The notes: a model not told the origin generated them from the sequence alone. A DNA stretch of 64,000 bases from Campylobacter showae (GCF_004803815.1 NZ_CP012544.1:496001-560000); one strand, 5' to 3'; counted from the stretch's first letter, positions 8,138-17,920 are shown. A program made the numbers and translations.

Positions 8138-9067
8138 ATGCGGCACTTTTTGACGTTAAACGATTTTAGCAAAGACGAAATCATCGAAATTTTAAATTTG
8201 GGCTTGCAGATAAAAAAAGAGGCAAAGGCGCGAGATTTTAAGCCGTATCTAAAAGATCAAAAACTGGCGATGATATTTGAGAAAAGCTCGACTAGAACGC
8301 GCGTGAGCTTTGACGTGGGGATGAACGAGCTTGGCGGGCACGCGCTGTTTCTCAGCTCGAGCGACATCCAGATCGGGCGCGGCGAACCGATAAAAGACAC
8401 CGCGCGCGTGATCTCGCGAATGTGCGATCTCATCATGGCTCGCGTTAATCGCCACGAAACGCTAGAAGAGCTTGCCAAATTTAGCCGCGTACCCGTGATA
8501 AACGGCCTTAGCGATAAGTTTCATCCCGCGCAGCTGATGGCCGATCTCATGACGGCGGTCGAATGCGGACTAAAAATAGACGAGATAAAAGCGGCGTTCG
8601 TGGGTGACGGCAACAACATGGCTCACTCGTGGCTGATGCTAGCTAGCAAGCTTGGCTTTGAGCTAAGGATCGCTACGCCCGCGGGCTACGAGCCGGACGC
8701 CGACATTGTAAATTTAGCGATGAAAAACGCTCAAATCTCGGGAGCCAAAATTTATCTAACCCACGATGTAAAAGAGGCCGTATCGGGCGCTAACCTCGTT
8801 ACTACCGATACTTGGGTCTCGATGGGGCAAGAGGCCGAAAAAGAAAAGCGCTTAAAAGACTTCGCCGGCTTTTGCGTGGATGAAAATTTGATGAGTTTAG
8901 CCGCACCGCAAGCGATATTTTTACACTGCTTGCCGGCTTACCGCGGATACGAGGTGAGCGAGGAGGTGTTTGAAGCGCATGCGGATGAGATTTTTGCCGA
9001 GGCGGAAAATCGCCTGCACGCGCAAAAAGGCGTGATGGTTTGGCTCGATCGCCGCAGAAATGGGTAA
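8138..9067 (+). CDS. argF: Ornithine carbamoyltransferase
   Basis: Makes citrulline from ornithine and carbamoyl phosphate in arginine synthesis. The carbamoyl-phosphate motif [10 protein letters not shown], the HPAQLMAD motif and the ornithine loop HCLPAYRG are present. I chose ATG 8138 over the upstream TTG at 8096: it follows an AAGGGGGG ribosome site (8127-8134) at normal spacing, and the resulting [10 protein letters not shown] start fits the family. This gives 309 residues. The upstream TTG would add 14 residues reaching towards the palindromic element. Confidence 0.95.
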   Translation: MRHFLTLNDFSKDEIIEILNLGLQIKKEAKARDFKPYLKDQKLAMIFEKSSTRTRVSFDVGMNELGGHALFLSSSDIQIGRGEPIKDTARVISRMCDLIMARVNRHETLEELAKFSRVPVINGLSDKFHPAQLMADLMTAVECGLKIDEIKAAFVGDGNNMAHSWLMLASKLGFELRIATPAGYEPDADIVNLAMKNAQISGAKIYLTHDVKEAVSGANLVTTDTWVSMGQEAEKEKRLKDFAGFCVDENLMSLAAPQAIFLHCLPAYRGYEVSEEVFEAHADEIFAEAENRLHAQKGVMVWLDRRRNG

Positions 9068-9080
9068 GTTAAGGAAGTAA

Positions 9081-9572
9081 ATGAAAGAAAAAAATCTACA
9101 AAAAACGTACGAAAAAATCGACGAAATTTCGGGCGAGCTCGGGATAAAAGAGGGCGAAAAAACGATATTTGAGATCGTGCCGACGAGCGATCCGAGTCAA
9201 ATGAGCCTCAGCCTAAAAAGCGGCTCGTGGGACGGAGTGGAGCCGTGGTTTGGCATTGACGAAAATCAAAATTTGCACACGATGGTTTCGTTAAAATCGC
9301 TCTCGCAGCTCATCGAAGCCTACCGTAACGTCCAAAAAGAAAATTTCGAGCTAAGGCTTGAAAAGACGATCTGGCAAAACGTGCCGATAGACTTCGCCGA
9401 CGTTTGGGTCGTGGCGATGGACGAGATACGCAAGATCGCCGCAAAAAATAAAAATAAAAAAAGCATAGACGTAAATTTGGAAAAACTGGTAAAGGGTATC
9501 AAAAAGCAGTATCCGAATTTGTTCGTCGATATGCAGAATTTAATGAAAAACGCGAGGAATAAAACGCTATGA
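9081..9572 (+). CDS. DUF2603 / UPF0763 family protein
   Basis: Conserved in Campylobacterota between argF and hemN (C. jejuni Cj0993c has this place); function unknown. The 163 residues are soluble with no signal peptide. A basic segment, [20 protein letters not shown], lies in the C-terminal third, and a helical stretch '[20 protein letters not shown]' in the middle could form a coiled coil. It starts 13 bases after argF and overlaps hemN by 4 bases, so it is part of this operon. Confidence 0.88.
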   Translation: MKEKNLQKTYEKIDEISGELGIKEGEKTIFEIVPTSDPSQMSLSLKSGSWDGVEPWFGIDENQNLHTMVSLKSLSQLIEAYRNVQKENFELRLEKTIWQNVPIDFADVWVVAMDEIRKIAAKNKNKKSIDVNLEKLVKGIKKQYPNLFVDMQNLMKNARNKTL

Positions 9573-10930
9573 TAGATTTTGACGCTTACGTGAAGTATTC
9601 GCGCCCGGGACCGCGCTACACGAGCTATCCGACCGCGCCCGAGTTTAGCGATAAATTTAGCTACGAGGACTACCTGCGGGAGCTAAAAAACCGCGACGCC
9701 TCGCGCCCGCTTTCGCTTTATTTGCACCTGCCGTTTTGCCGCAGCGCCTGTTATTTTTGCGGTTGTAACGTGATTTATACGAGCAAAGAGGACCGCAAAA
9801 CGCGCTATATGCAGTATCTGCAAAAAGAGCTTGACCTACTAGCGGCAAATCTCGACACGAGCGCGCCGGTGCTGCAAATGCACTTTGGCGGCGGCACTCC
9901 GACCTTTTACGGTGCGGATCAGCTCGATGAAATCATCAAAATGATAAAGGCTAAATTTAAAAACTTCTCGCCAGAGGCTGAAATCAGCTGCGAAATCGAC
10001 CCGAGATTTTTAACGCCCGAGCAGCTTGACGTGCTGATTTCGCACGGCTTTAACCGCGTTAGCTACGGCGTGCAGGACTTTGATGAGCGGGTGCAAAAAG
10101 AGATCCACCGCATCCAGCCCTACGAAATCACCAAAAACGCCGTGGATATGGCGCGCGCCAAGGGCATAAACTCGATAAATATGGACCTTATCTACGGCCT
10201 TCCGTATCAGACGCTAGAGAGTTTTAAAGCGACGCTGGATAAGGCTCTGACGCTATCTCCGGACCGCCTCGCGGTGTTTAACTACGCGCACGTGCCGTGG
10301 ATAAAAAAATCTATGCGTAAATTTGACGAAGCTACGCTGCCTAGCCCTAAAACCAAGCTTGAAATTTTAAAATACACGGCCGAGTTTTTTATCAAAAACG
10401 GCTACAAAATGATCGGTATGGATCACTTTGCAAAGCCCGGCGACGAGCTTTTTGCCGCACTTGCTAACGGCACGCTTCATCGTAACTTCCAAGGCTACAC
10501 GACCAAAGGCGGAGCCGATCTCATCGGCATCGGACTAACTAGCATAGGCGAGGGGCAAAGATACTACGCGCAAAATTTCAAGGACATGGACGAATACGAA
10601 AAAGCCCTGGATAGCGGCGTTTTGCCGTATTACAAGGGCATATATTTAACTGGCGACGATCTAATCAGAAAAGCCGTGATCATGAGCCTGATGAGTAACT
10701 TTGCGCTTGATATCAAGGCGGTCGAGGCCAAATTTGACATCAAATTTTTCGAGTATTTTAAGGATGATTTGGTCGAGCTTGAAAATTTGAGCGAATTCGT
10801 AACCGTAACACCTGAAAAAATCAGCGTAAACGAGACCGGCACGCTAATCATCCGCAATATCGCGATGTGCTTTGACGCGTATTTGAAAAAAATACCGGAA
10901 AATTTACGCCGATTTTCTAAAACGGTTTGA
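9569..10930 (+). CDS. hemN: Oxygen-independent coproporphyrinogen III dehydrogenase (radical SAM)
   Basis: Oxidative decarboxylation of coproporphyrinogen III without oxygen, suited to a microaerobe or anaerobe. The radical-SAM cluster motif [10 protein letters not shown] places cysteines at 57, 61, 64 and 66, as in E. coli HemN, which also has the fourth cysteine. The glycine-rich FGGGTPTF motif and the N-terminal GPRYTSYPT motif, which separates true HemN from HemW, are both present. Length 453 is typical. ATG 9569 overlaps the DUF2603 stop by 4 bases. Confidence 0.96.
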   Translation: MIDFDAYVKYSRPGPRYTSYPTAPEFSDKFSYEDYLRELKNRDASRPLSLYLHLPFCRSACYFCGCNVIYTSKEDRKTRYMQYLQKELDLLAANLDTSAPVLQMHFGGGTPTFYGADQLDEIIKMIKAKFKNFSPEAEISCEIDPRFLTPEQLDVLISHGFNRVSYGVQDFDERVQKEIHRIQPYEITKNAVDMARAKGINSINMDLIYGLPYQTLESFKATLDKALTLSPDRLAVFNYAHVPWIKKSMRKFDEATLPSPKTKLEILKYTAEFFIKNGYKMIGMDHFAKPGDELFAALANGTLHRNFQGYTTKGGADLIGIGLTSIGEGQRYYAQNFKDMDEYEKALDSGVLPYYKGIYLTGDDLIRKAVIMSLMSNFALDIKAVEAKFDIKFFEYFKDDLVELENLSEFVTVTPEKISVNETGTLIIRNIAMCFDAYLKKIPENLRRFSKTV

Positions 10931-10939
10931 TGGGCGGAC

Positions 10940-12193
10940 ATGTTTAAATTTAGCGAAATTTCAGATAAATGCGTAAAATGCGGCAAATGCATCCAAGTCT
11001 GCACGATCCACAAGATAAACTCCGACGAAACGACCTCTCCGCGCGGTTTTTTGGATCTCGTGGGAGCTTATGAGCGCGGCGAGCTAAAGCTTGATAAAAG
11101 CGCAAAAAATATCTTTGAGAGCTGTTTTTTATGCACGAGCTGCGTCGAGGTCTGTCCAAACTCCTTGCGCGTGGATACGGCGATAGAAAACGTCCGACGC
11201 GACATCGCCGATAAATTTGGCATCGCGTGGTATAAAAAGGCGTTTTTTTGGTTGCTGCGTCATCGTGCGGTTATGGATTTGGCGGCAAAGCTGGGATATG
11301 TGTTTCAAAGCTGCGCGTTTAAGATTCGCGAAGGCGCGATGAGCCCGAGATTTAGCCTGCCGATGGTGAAAAAAGAGCGGCTTTTGCCAACCGCTAGCAA
11401 AAAGAGCTTTTTAAACTCGCACGCCGAGTTTATCGATAACGGCGGTGATAAAACTATCGGCGTTTTTATCGGATGTATGGGAAACTACGCGTATACGGGC
11501 ATCGGCGAGGCTCTCGTTAAGATAGCTCGCGAGCTAGGATTAAATTTAAATTTGATGAAAAAACAGGCCTGTTGCGGCGCGCCGGCGTATTTTACGGGGG
11601 ATTTTGCGACGGTTGAGGTTTTGGCAAAGCGAAATATCGAGTATTTTGAAAAAATGCTGGGCGAGCTAGACGCTATCATCGTGCCTGAGGCGACCTGTTC
11701 GGCGATGATAAAGATCGACTATGAGCACTTTTTTCATGACGACGAGCAGTGGCGAGAGCGAGCAAAAGCTGTGAGCAAGAAGATATTTTTAGCGACGGAG
11801 TACTTTGAAAAATTTACAAATTTAGCTGAAATTTTGGCCAAAAAGGGTAAAAACTTGACATCCGTTACCTACCACGACCCTTGTCATGCTAGAAAAATGC
11901 AAGGCGTCTTTAAAGAGCCTCGCAAACTGCTCGCTCAAAACTACGAAATGACCGAAATGGAAGATCCAAACGAATGTTGCGGTTTTGGTGGAGTGACGAT
12001 GCAGTCTGAAAAATATCATCTAAGCCGCGCAGCCGGACAAAGAAAATCAGAAATGATAAAAAACTCGGGCGCAAAGATCGTAAGCGCCGAGTGTAGCGCC
12101 TGTAAAATGCAAATTTCAAATGCGCTACATATCGGTGGCTCAGACGTGAAGTGCGAGAATCCGATAGAACTAATCGCAAAAGCGCTCGGCTAA
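10940..12193 (+). CDS. (Fe-S)-binding oxidoreductase subunit with two CCG domains (GlcF/HdrD-like)
   Basis: The N-terminal ferredoxin domain has two 4Fe-4S motifs, CVKCGKCIQVC (near 12) and CFLCTSCVEVC (near 61). Two cysteine-rich CCG domains follow, seen as KKQACCGAPAYFTGD and HDPCHARK ... NECCGFGG, plus a final AECSACKMQ. This is the layout of glycolate or lactate oxidase iron-sulfur subunits and HdrD-like proteins. No FAD-containing partner is adjacent, so the substrate is open. It starts 9 bases after hemN; the C. jejuni counterpart (Cj0991c) has the same neighbour. Confidence 0.85.
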   Translation: MFKFSEISDKCVKCGKCIQVCTIHKINSDETTSPRGFLDLVGAYERGELKLDKSAKNIFESCFLCTSCVEVCPNSLRVDTAIENVRRDIADKFGIAWYKKAFFWLLRHRAVMDLAAKLGYVFQSCAFKIREGAMSPRFSLPMVKKERLLPTASKKSFLNSHAEFIDNGGDKTIGVFIGCMGNYAYTGIGEALVKIARELGLNLNLMKKQACCGAPAYFTGDFATVEVLAKRNIEYFEKMLGELDAIIVPEATCSAMIKIDYEHFFHDDEQWRERAKAVSKKIFLATEYFEKFTNLAEILAKKGKNLTSVTYHDPCHARKMQGVFKEPRKLLAQNYEMTEMEDPNECCGFGGVTMQSEKYHLSRAAGQRKSEMIKNSGAKIVSAECSACKMQISNALHIGGSDVKCENPIELIAKALG

Positions 12194-12223
12194 AGCTCGG
12201 TGCTTAGTTTATATTTTTTATAG

Positions 12224-12229
12224 TATAAT
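12224..12229 (+). promoter_or_regulatory. Probable -10 box for the small exported protein gene
   Basis: TATAAT in the context TATAGTATAATGAC, about 55 bases before the GTG start at 12284 and 30 bases after the Fe-S gene stop. The upstream 20 bases are T-rich, as in many Campylobacter promoters. Confidence 0.55.
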
Positions 12230-12283
12230 GACGAGACGGTCGTCGGGCGCCGCCAAATTTTGATAAATAATATAAGGAAATTC

Positions 12284-12724
12284 GTGAAAAAAGCGATAGT
12301 CGTCGTTTTGATGTTTTTTAGCGCACTGTTTGCAAACGACGAATATCATATTTTTGTGAGCGCTTTTGGCGACGACGTAAGCGAAAAAGCAATAGAAAGC
12401 GCGAGAGTAGCCGTCGAAAGAAAAGTAGGCAGCTTTGAGGGCGTCGAAAAGGTCGTTAGCGGTAAATTTGGTAGATACCGCGCCATAGCGATAAGAACAA
12501 AGCCGCTAAGCGGAGAAAAAATTAAAATTTTAATTAATAAAATAAAATCCTTAGGATACAAAGAGGCGTACGCCGGGATAGTAAAAAATGAAAACAACGA
12601 CGATAAAGGCGCCCTTGATTCTAAAACCACTGCAGAAGAAAAAGACGTAAATATGCCGAAAAAACGAGGATTAAGAAAGAAGCCGGATCTATTTTTTAAA
12701 GAGGCTCCGGAACCAATGGGCTAA
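12284..12724 (+). CDS. Small exported protein with SPOR-like repeat pattern
   Basis: I chose GTG 12284, preceded by a TAAGGAA ribosome site (12273-12279), over an upstream TTG. This gives 146 residues beginning with a clean signal peptide (KKAIVVVLMFFSALFA). The mature part, EYHIFVSAFGDDVSEKAIES through GRYRAIAIRTKPLSGEKIKI to LGYKEAYAGIV, has the beta-alpha-beta pattern of SPOR domains, which bind denuded peptidoglycan. The C-terminus is charged and probably disordered. The SPOR call is by pattern only. A terminator follows directly. Confidence 0.7.
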   Translation: MKKAIVVVLMFFSALFANDEYHIFVSAFGDDVSEKAIESARVAVERKVGSFEGVEKVVSGKFGRYRAIAIRTKPLSGEKIKILINKIKSLGYKEAYAGIVKNENNDDKGALDSKTTAEEKDVNMPKKRGLRKKPDLFFKEAPEPMG

Positions 12725-12761
12725 AATTTAGCTTGCATGTGCGGCTAAATTCTAATTTTTT
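12725..12761 (+). terminator. Rho-independent terminator after the SPOR-like gene
   Basis: AATTTAGC (12725-12732) pairs with GCTAAATT (12744-12751), with a small inner GCA/TGC pairing in the loop. CTAATTTTTTAT follows. Confidence 0.7.
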
Positions 12762-12792
12762 ATCCTTATTTCGAAAAAATTTTAAAAAAAGC

Positions 12793-12821
12793 TTGACTTT
12801 GAAAAGAAATTGGGCTATAAT
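12793..12821 (+). promoter_or_regulatory. Strong promoter of the tRNA-tuf operon
   Basis: TTGACT (12793-12798) and TATAAT (12816-12821) are separated by 17 bases. It is the most consensus-like sigma-70 promoter in the window and lies 21 bases before the first tRNA. A full -35 box is unusual for Campylobacter and fits stable-RNA expression. Confidence 0.85.
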
Positions 12822-12842
12822 CCAACTTTCATAAATCAGGAT

Positions 12843-12918
12843 GCTGGTGTAGCTCAGTTGGTAGAGCTACTGCCTTGTAAGCAGTGGGTCGGCGGTTCAA
12901 GTCCGTTCACCAGCTCCA
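12843..12918 (+). tRNA. tRNA-Thr (UGU)
   Basis: 76 nt with encoded CCA. Acceptor GCTGGTG pairs with CACCAGC; anticodon loop CTTGTAA gives TGT; GGTTCAAGTCC is the T-arm. First of four tRNAs before tuf. Confidence 0.97.
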
Positions 12919-12975
12919 TTTCATAACAGTGTTTGACCAGAAATACCATTGCAAAGCATTTATTTTTTAAAATAG

Positions 12976-13060
<85 letters not shown>

Positions 13061-13068
13061 TGCTACGC

Positions 13069-13145
13069 GCGGGAGTAGCTCAGTTGGCTAGAGCATCAGC
13101 CTTCCAAGCTGAGGGTCGCGGGTTCGAGCCCCGTTTCCCGCTCCA
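13069..13145 (+). tRNA. tRNA-Gly (UCC)
   Basis: 77 nt with encoded CCA. Acceptor GCGGGAG pairs with TTCCCGC (one G-T); anticodon loop CTTCCAA gives TCC. Confidence 0.97.
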
Positions 13146-13277
13146 GATTTTGGAACTAAACTGGGAGCTGTAAGATGATAAAAATATTAAATTTTATACA
13201 TTTTCTACGGCACACCTTTTTAATTTCATTTAGTTGTTTATGCTTTTTCAAAAATTCTCTAATGCCAAGAGTTTGAC

Positions 13278-13352
<75 letters not shown>

Positions 13353-13415
13353 CGGATTTTAGAGAAGAAAAATTAAGCATAAATTTAAAACGCAAATATC
13401 ATTACGGAGGAAGAG

Positions 13416-14615
13416 ATGGCAAAAGAAAAATTTTCACGTAACAAGCCACACGTAAACATTGGTACTATCGGTCACGTTGACCATGGTAAAACAACTTTGA
13501 CAGCTGCAATTTCTGCTGTTCTTTCAAGAAAAGGTCTTGCTGAACTAAAAGACTATGATAATATCGACAACGCTCCAGAGGAGAAAGAGCGCGGTATTAC
13601 CATCGCTACTTCTCACATTGAGTATGAGACTGAAAATCGCCACTATGCTCACGTTGACTGCCCAGGCCACGCCGACTATGTTAAAAACATGATTACCGGT
13701 GCGGCTCAAATGGACGGTGCTATCCTAGTTGTTTCTGCTGCTGACGGCCCAATGCCTCAAACCAGAGAGCACATCTTGCTATCTCGCCAAGTAGGCGTTC
13801 CATATATCGTTGTTTTCATGAACAAAGCTGATATGGTTGACGATGCTGAGCTTCTTGAACTAGTTGAGATGGAAATTCGCGAGCTTCTAAACGAGTACGA
13901 CTTCCCTGGTGACGATACTCCAATCGTAGCAGGTTCGGCTCTACAAGCTCTTAATGAGGCTAAGGCTGGAACAGACGGCGAATGGTCTGCAAAGGTTCTT
14001 GAGCTTATGGCTAGAGTTGACGAGTATATCCCAACTCCAGTACGCGCAACAGATAAAGATTTCTTGATGCCTATTGAGGACGTTTTCTCTATTTCTGGTC
14101 GCGGTACGGTTGTTACCGGTAGAATTGAAAAAGGTGTGGTAAAAGTCGGCGATACCATCGAAATCGTAGGTATTAGACCAACTCAAACTACTACAGTTAC
14201 CGGCGTCGAGATGTTTAGAAAAGAAATGGACCAAGGTGAAGCAGGCGATAACGTAGGCGTTCTTCTAAGAGGCACAAAAAAAGAAGATGTTGAGCGCGGT
14301 ATGGTTCTTTGCAAACCTAAATCAATTACTCCTCACACTAAATTTGAGGGAGAGGTTTATATCCTAACAAAAGAAGAGGGTGGACGTCATACCCCATTCT
14401 TTAACAACTATAGACCACAGTTCTACGTAAGAACGACTGATGTTACAGGTTCTATCACTCTTCCAGAAGGAACAGAGATGGTTATGCCTGGTGACAACCT
14501 AAAGATAACTGTTGAGCTTATTGCGCCAGTTGCTCTTGAAGAGGGAACTCGCTTTGCGATCCGTGAAGGTGGTAGAACAGTCGGCTCAGGCGTTGTTTCT
14601 AAGATTCTAGCATAA
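13416..14615 (+). CDS. tuf: Translation elongation factor Tu
   Basis: GTPase that delivers aminoacyl-tRNA to the ribosome. G1 motif GHVDHGKTT (19-27), DCPGHADY (G3) and NKADMVD (G4) are intact, followed by the two beta-barrel domains. Length 399 is typical. A strong ACGGAGGAAG ribosome site precedes ATG 13416. The order tRNA-Thr, Tyr, Gly, Thr, tuf is the same as thrU-tyrU-glyT-thrT-tufB of E. coli, so this is an old arrangement. No second tuf gene follows fusA in this window. Confidence 0.98.
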   Translation: MAKEKFSRNKPHVNIGTIGHVDHGKTTLTAAISAVLSRKGLAELKDYDNIDNAPEEKERGITIATSHIEYETENRHYAHVDCPGHADYVKNMITGAAQMDGAILVVSAADGPMPQTREHILLSRQVGVPYIVVFMNKADMVDDAELLELVEMEIRELLNEYDFPGDDTPIVAGSALQALNEAKAGTDGEWSAKVLELMARVDEYIPTPVRATDKDFLMPIEDVFSISGRGTVVTGRIEKGVVKVGDTIEIVGIRPTQTTTVTGVEMFRKEMDQGEAGDNVGVLLRGTKKEDVERGMVLCKPKSITPHTKFEGEVYILTKEEGGRHTPFFNNYRPQFYVRTTDVTGSITLPEGTEMVMPGDNLKITVELIAPVALEEGTRFAIREGGRTVGSGVVSKILA

Positions 14616-14632
14616 TTTAATTTTATATTTTG

Positions 14633-14655
14633 GCGGAGTTTTTCTCCGCTTTTTT
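14633..14655 (+). terminator. Terminator after tuf
   Basis: GCGGAG (14633-14638), a T5 loop, CTCCGC (14644-14649), then six T. It lies only 12 bases before the rpmG start, so it may work as a partial terminator or mRNA 3' processing signal. Confidence 0.85.
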
Positions 14656-14666
14656 GAAGGGAATTT

Positions 14667-14837
14667 ATGGCAAAAGGTAATAGAATAAAAGTCGGTCTTA
14701 AATGTTCTGAATCAGGTGATATAAATTATACTACGGTAAAAAATAGCAAAACGACAACCGAAAAATTGGAACTAAAAAAATATTGCCCAAGACTAAAAAA
14801 ACATACTGTTCATAAAGAAGTTAAGTTAAAGAGCTAA
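14667..14837 (+). CDS. rpmG: 50S ribosomal protein L33
   Basis: 56 residues beginning [13 protein letters not shown] and ending [13 protein letters not shown]. The motif [12 protein letters not shown] is typical of L33; the lone cysteines at GLKC and KYC are not the four-cysteine zinc form. ATG 14667 follows a GAAGGGAA ribosome site. It sits between tuf and tRNA-Trp, the usual place in many bacteria. Confidence 0.95.
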   Translation: MAKGNRIKVGLKCSESGDINYTTVKNSKTTTEKLELKKYCPRLKKHTVHKEVKLKS

Positions 14838-14845
14838 GGCTTTTT

Positions 14846-14921
14846 AGGGCAATAGCTCCAACGGTAGAGCGCTGGATTCCAAATCCAATGGTTGGGGGTT
14901 CGAATCCCTCTTGCCCTGCCA
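14846..14921 (+). tRNA. tRNA-Trp (CCA)
   Basis: 76 nt with encoded CCA. Acceptor AGGGCAA pairs with TTGCCCT; anticodon loop TTCCAAA gives CCA. It lies 8 bases after rpmG and 14 before secE. Confidence 0.97.
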
Positions 14922-14935
14922 TCAAAAGGTTAAAA

Positions 14936-15115
14936 ATGGAAAAAATGATAAATTATATAAAGCTTTCTCGCGCCGAAATCGGAAAGGTAATTTTTCCGCT
15001 CAAAGAGCAAATAAGAAATGCTTTTATAACAGTTTTTGCTGTAGTAGCCATTGTTTCACTTTTTTTAGCTCTTGTTGATGCAATTATGTCTTTCTCTCTT
15101 TCAAAACTGATTTAA
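14936..15115 (+). CDS. secE: Protein translocase subunit SecE
   Basis: 59 residues in the minimal single-helix form of SecE. A cytoplasmic amphipathic helix (YIKLSRAEIGKVIFP) is followed by one membrane segment (about 27-50). It stabilises SecY in the inner-membrane translocon. I chose ATG 14936, just after tRNA-Trp; any longer reading would run into the tRNA. nusG follows after 9 bases, the standard order. Confidence 0.93.
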   Translation: MEKMINYIKLSRAEIGKVIFPLKEQIRNAFITVFAVVAIVSLFLALVDAIMSFSLSKLI

Positions 15116-15124
15116 GGTTGAATC

Positions 15125-15655
15125 ATGGCACATAAATGGTATGCGATTCAAACTTATGCCGGTAGCGAAATGAGCGTAAAGAGAGCTATTGAAAATTTAG
15201 TTAGAGATAATCACATTGAAGAACAACTAAAAGAGATTATAGTTCCTACTGAAGATGTAATAGAAATCAAAAACGGCAAGAAAAAAATAAACGAAAGAAG
15301 TCTTTATCCTGGATATGCTTTTGCACATCTTGATTTGGATACAGCTCTTTGGCACAAGATTCAGTCTCTTCCTAAAGTCGGTAGATTTATAGGTGAAGCA
15401 AAAAAACCTACGCCGTTAAGCGAAAAAGATATAAATTTAATTTTAGAAAAAGTCCAAAAGCGAGCTGCTCCTAAACCAAAAATTTTCTTTGATAACGGAG
15501 AAAATGTTCGTATTACGGAAGGACCTTTCGCGAATTTTACTGGTATAGTAGAAGAGTACGATATGATACACGGAAAGCTAAGGCTAAATGTTTCAATATT
15601 TGGCAGAAGCACCCCAGTTGAAATTTTATATTCACAAGTCGAGAAGATAGTATAA
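15125..15655 (+). CDS. nusG: Transcription termination/antitermination factor NusG
   Basis: NGN domain ([20 protein letters not shown] at the start) and C-terminal KOW domain ([16 protein letters not shown] at about 120-135). It binds RNA polymerase and couples it to the ribosome or to Rho. Length 176 is typical. It starts 9 bases after secE and ends 10 before rplK. Confidence 0.96.
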   Translation: MAHKWYAIQTYAGSEMSVKRAIENLVRDNHIEEQLKEIIVPTEDVIEIKNGKKKINERSLYPGYAFAHLDLDTALWHKIQSLPKVGRFIGEAKKPTPLSEKDINLILEKVQKRAAPKPKIFFDNGENVRITEGPFANFTGIVEEYDMIHGKLRLNVSIFGRSTPVEILYSQVEKIV

Positions 15656-15665
15656 GGAGAAGTTT

Positions 15666-16091
15666 ATGGCTAAAAAAGTTATAGGCGAAATTAAATTACA
15701 CATTGCTGCTGCGAAAGCAAATCCAAGTCCTCCGGTAGGTCCGGCTCTTGGTCAGCAAGGCGTTAATATTATGGAATTTTGTAAAGCATTTAATGAAAGA
15801 ACAAAGGATATGGCTGGCTTTAGGGTTCCGGTCGTTATCACCGTTTATGCTGATAGAAGCTTTACATTTATTACAAAACAACCGCCTGCTACGGATTTGA
15901 TTAAAAAAGCTGCAGGAATAGAAAAAGGTTCGGATAATCCGTTAAAAAATAAAGTAGCCAAGCTCACAAAAGCTCAGGTACTTGAAATAGTTGAGAAAAA
16001 AATTGCCGACTTAAATACTAAAGATAGAGAGCAGGCAGCTAAAATCATTGCTGGTTCAGCTCGCTCAATAGGAATTACGGTAGTAGATTAA
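15666..16091 (+). CDS. rplK: 50S ribosomal protein L11
   Basis: 141 residues, starting [20 protein letters not shown]. It carries the proline-rich [18 protein letters not shown] hinge and a C-terminal 23S rRNA-binding domain ending [13 protein letters not shown]11 forms the GTPase-associated stalk base and binds thiopeptides. A TAAGGAG ribosome site precedes ATG 15666. Confidence 0.98.
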   Translation: MAKKVIGEIKLHIAAAKANPSPPVGPALGQQGVNIMEFCKAFNERTKDMAGFRVPVVITVYADRSFTFITKQPPATDLIKKAAGIEKGSDNPLKNKVAKLTKAQVLEIVEKKIADLNTKDREQAAKIIAGSARSIGITVVD

Positions 16092-16099
16092 TCCTTTTA

Positions 16100-16180
16100 C
16101 CACATAAGGATTTTATAAAGTTAAATTTATGCACACGCGTTAATATTTATAGCGCGTGTATTTTAAATTTGACAATGTGG
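16100..16180 (+). promoter_or_regulatory. Long structured RNA element between rplK and rplA
   Basis: Three nested pairings fill the 120-base spacer: CCACAT (16100-16105) with ATGTGG (16175-16180), GTTAAATTT (16120-16128) with AAATTTGAC (16165-16173, one wobble), and ACACGCG (16133-16139) with CGCGTGT (16153-16159). In E. coli, L1 represses the L11-L1 operon by binding mRNA ahead of rplK. Here the structured part lies ahead of rplA itself, so it could be an L1 target, a processing stem or an attenuator. Confidence 0.65.
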
Positions 16181-16211
16181 AAGCATAAAATTTAAAAATG
16201 CGGAGAAACTA

Positions 16212-16916
16212 ATGTCAAAAAAAACTACAAAAAGATTTGGTAAGCTACTTGAAAAAGTTGATACCACTAAAACCTACTCTTTAGCAGATGCTATTGATAC
16301 TGTAAAATTACTAAAAAGCGCTAAATTTGACGAAACAGTTGAAATAGCACTAAAACTTAACGTCGATCCAAGACATGCCGATCAAATGGTTAGAGGCTCG
16401 GTAGTGCTTCCTGCAGGAACTGGTAAAACCGTTCGCGTAGCCGTTATAGCAAAAGATGCAAAAGCCGATGAAGCAAAAGCTGCTGGTGCTGACATAGTCG
16501 GTAGCGACGAGCTTGTTGAGGATATCCAAAAAGGAATTATGAATTTCGACGTTCTTATCGCTACTCCAAATTTAATGGGCTTAGTTGGTAAAGTAGGACG
16601 AATTTTAGGACCAAAAGGTCTTATGCCAAACCCAAAAACAGGCACTGTTACTATGGATGTAGCTCAAGCTGTTAATAACGCAAAAAGCGGTCAAGTTAAT
16701 TTCCGCGTAGATAAGCAAGGAAATATACACGCTGGCCTTGGTAAAGTTAGCTTTTCAAAAGAGCAATTAAACGATAATATTTCAACTCTTATCAAAGCGG
16801 TAAATAGACAAAAACCTGCGGCAGCAAAAGGTAGATATATTAAGAGCGCCGCTTTATCATTAACTATGAGTCCTTCTGTTTTGCTTGAGACTCAAGAGCT
16901 TATGGATCTACGCTAA
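16212..16916 (+). CDS. rplA: 50S ribosomal protein L1
   Basis: 234 residues with the family signature [20 protein letters not shown] in the second half of the protein. L1 forms the mobile stalk next to the E site and in other bacteria represses its own operon by binding mRNA. The 120-base spacer to rplK holds a long hairpin (16100-16180); a CGGAGAAA ribosome site precedes ATG 16212. Confidence 0.98.
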   Translation: MSKKTTKRFGKLLEKVDTTKTYSLADAIDTVKLLKSAKFDETVEIALKLNVDPRHADQMVRGSVVLPAGTGKTVRVAVIAKDAKADEAKAAGADIVGSDELVEDIQKGIMNFDVLIATPNLMGLVGKVGRILGPKGLMPNPKTGTVTMDVAQAVNNAKSGQVNFRVDKQGNIHAGLGKVSFSKEQLNDNISTLIKAVNRQKPAAAKGRYIKSAALSLTMSPSVLLETQELMDLR

Positions 16917-16952
16917 TTTATAGCTAATAAATTTTTATCTTAGATTGGAGAT

Positions 16953-17026
16953 AGCAGAGGCTTTTGCTTAATCGTGCTTTTATGCCGCTCTGCTTGAAAT
17001 CACTAGTCGGAAAGGAGAAAAACTAG
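16953..17026 (+). promoter_or_regulatory. L10 leader and ribosome-site hairpin upstream of rplJ
   Basis: AGCAGAG (16953-16959) pairs with CTCTGCT (16988-16994) around a GCTTTTGC...GCTTTTATGC core. This is the shape of the ribosomal protein L10 leader bound by the L10-L12 complex. Just downstream CTAGT (17003-17007) pairs with ACTAG (17022-17026), putting the AAAGGAG ribosome site (17011-17017) in the loop directly ahead of ATG 17027. The first part is a known regulatory family; the second hairpin's role is inferred. Confidence 0.75.
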
Positions 17027-17509
17027 ATGACGAGAAACGAAAAATCTGAAATAATCAGTAAACTTGAAGCCGAATTTAAAGAAAATGAAGCGATTATAGT
17101 TTGCGATTATCGCGGTCTTAGCACTAAAAAACTAGAAGCATTAAGAGATGCTGCTAGAGTTTTAAACGTAAAAGTTCAAATCGTAAAAAATACTCTTGCA
17201 AATATCGCTCTTAATAACGTTGAAAAGTCTGGTATGGTCTTAAAAGATACAAATATCTTTATCTGGGGCGATCAGCTTTCAGCTACTAAGGTTGCGGCTA
17301 AATTTGAAGAGACTAACAGCGAACTATTCAAAATCAAAACCGCTCATATTGACGGTGAAGTTGCAAGCGTTGAGAAGGTTAAAGCTCTATCTAAGATGCC
17401 TAGCCGTGATGAGTTGCTTGCTATGCTTTTGCAAGTTTGGAATGCGCCTATCCAAAATTTCACTATTGGACTAAATGCGCTTAAAGAAAAAAAAGAAAAA
17501 TCAGCATAA
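17027..17509 (+). CDS. rplJ: 50S ribosomal protein L10
   Basis: 160 residues. The N-terminal rRNA-binding domain has [16 protein letters not shown]; a C-terminal helix ([17 protein letters not shown]) docks L7/L12 dimers. Preceded by its autoregulatory leader (16953-17026), and 16 bases before rplL. Confidence 0.97.
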   Translation: MTRNEKSEIISKLEAEFKENEAIIVCDYRGLSTKKLEALRDAARVLNVKVQIVKNTLANIALNNVEKSGMVLKDTNIFIWGDQLSATKVAAKFEETNSELFKIKTAHIDGEVASVEKVKALSKMPSRDELLAMLLQVWNAPIQNFTIGLNALKEKKEKSA

Positions 17510-17525
17510 TATAAAAGGATAAAAA

Positions 17526-17903
17526 ATGGCAATTACCAAAGAGGACGTATTAGAATTTATCTCTAATCTTTCAGTATTAGAGCTAAGCGAACTAGTAAAA
17601 GAATTTGAAGAGAAATTTGGCGTAAGCGCTGCTCCAGTAATGGTAGCAGGCGGCGCAGCAGCAGGCGGCGCAGCTGATGCAGCTGAAGAGAAAACAGAAT
17701 TTAACGTTGTTCTAGTTGACGGCGGCGACAAGAAAATCAACGTTATTAAAGTTGTTCGCGCTCTTACAGGTCTTGGTCTTAAAGAGGCTAAAGACGCAGT
17801 TGAGCAAACTCCTTCTGTTATTAAAGAGGGTGTTAGCAAAGATGAGGCTGAAGCAGCTAAAAAAGAGCTTGAAGAAGCTGGCGCTAAAGTCGAACTTAAA
17901 TAA
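17526..17903 (+). CDS. rplL: 50S ribosomal protein L7/L12
   Basis: 125 residues. An N-terminal dimerisation domain ([20 protein letters not shown]) and an Ala/Gly hinge ([17 protein letters not shown]) lead to a C-terminal domain with [10 protein letters not shown] that contacts elongation factors. It is acidic, as expected. Preceded by an AAAAGGATAAAAA site. Codon use is visibly of the highly expressed type. Confidence 0.98.
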   Translation: MAITKEDVLEFISNLSVLELSELVKEFEEKFGVSAAPVMVAGGAAAGGAADAAEEKTEFNVVLVDGGDKKINVIKVVRALTGLGLKEAKDAVEQTPSVIKEGVSKDEAEAAKKELEEAGAKVELK

Positions 17904-17920
17904 TTTCACTTATTTTTACA

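Noticed and set aside
12346-12630. Leftward open frame of 94 codons opposite the small exported protein gene
   Set aside because: The rightward frame has a signal peptide, ribosome site, promoter and terminator; the leftward one has none.
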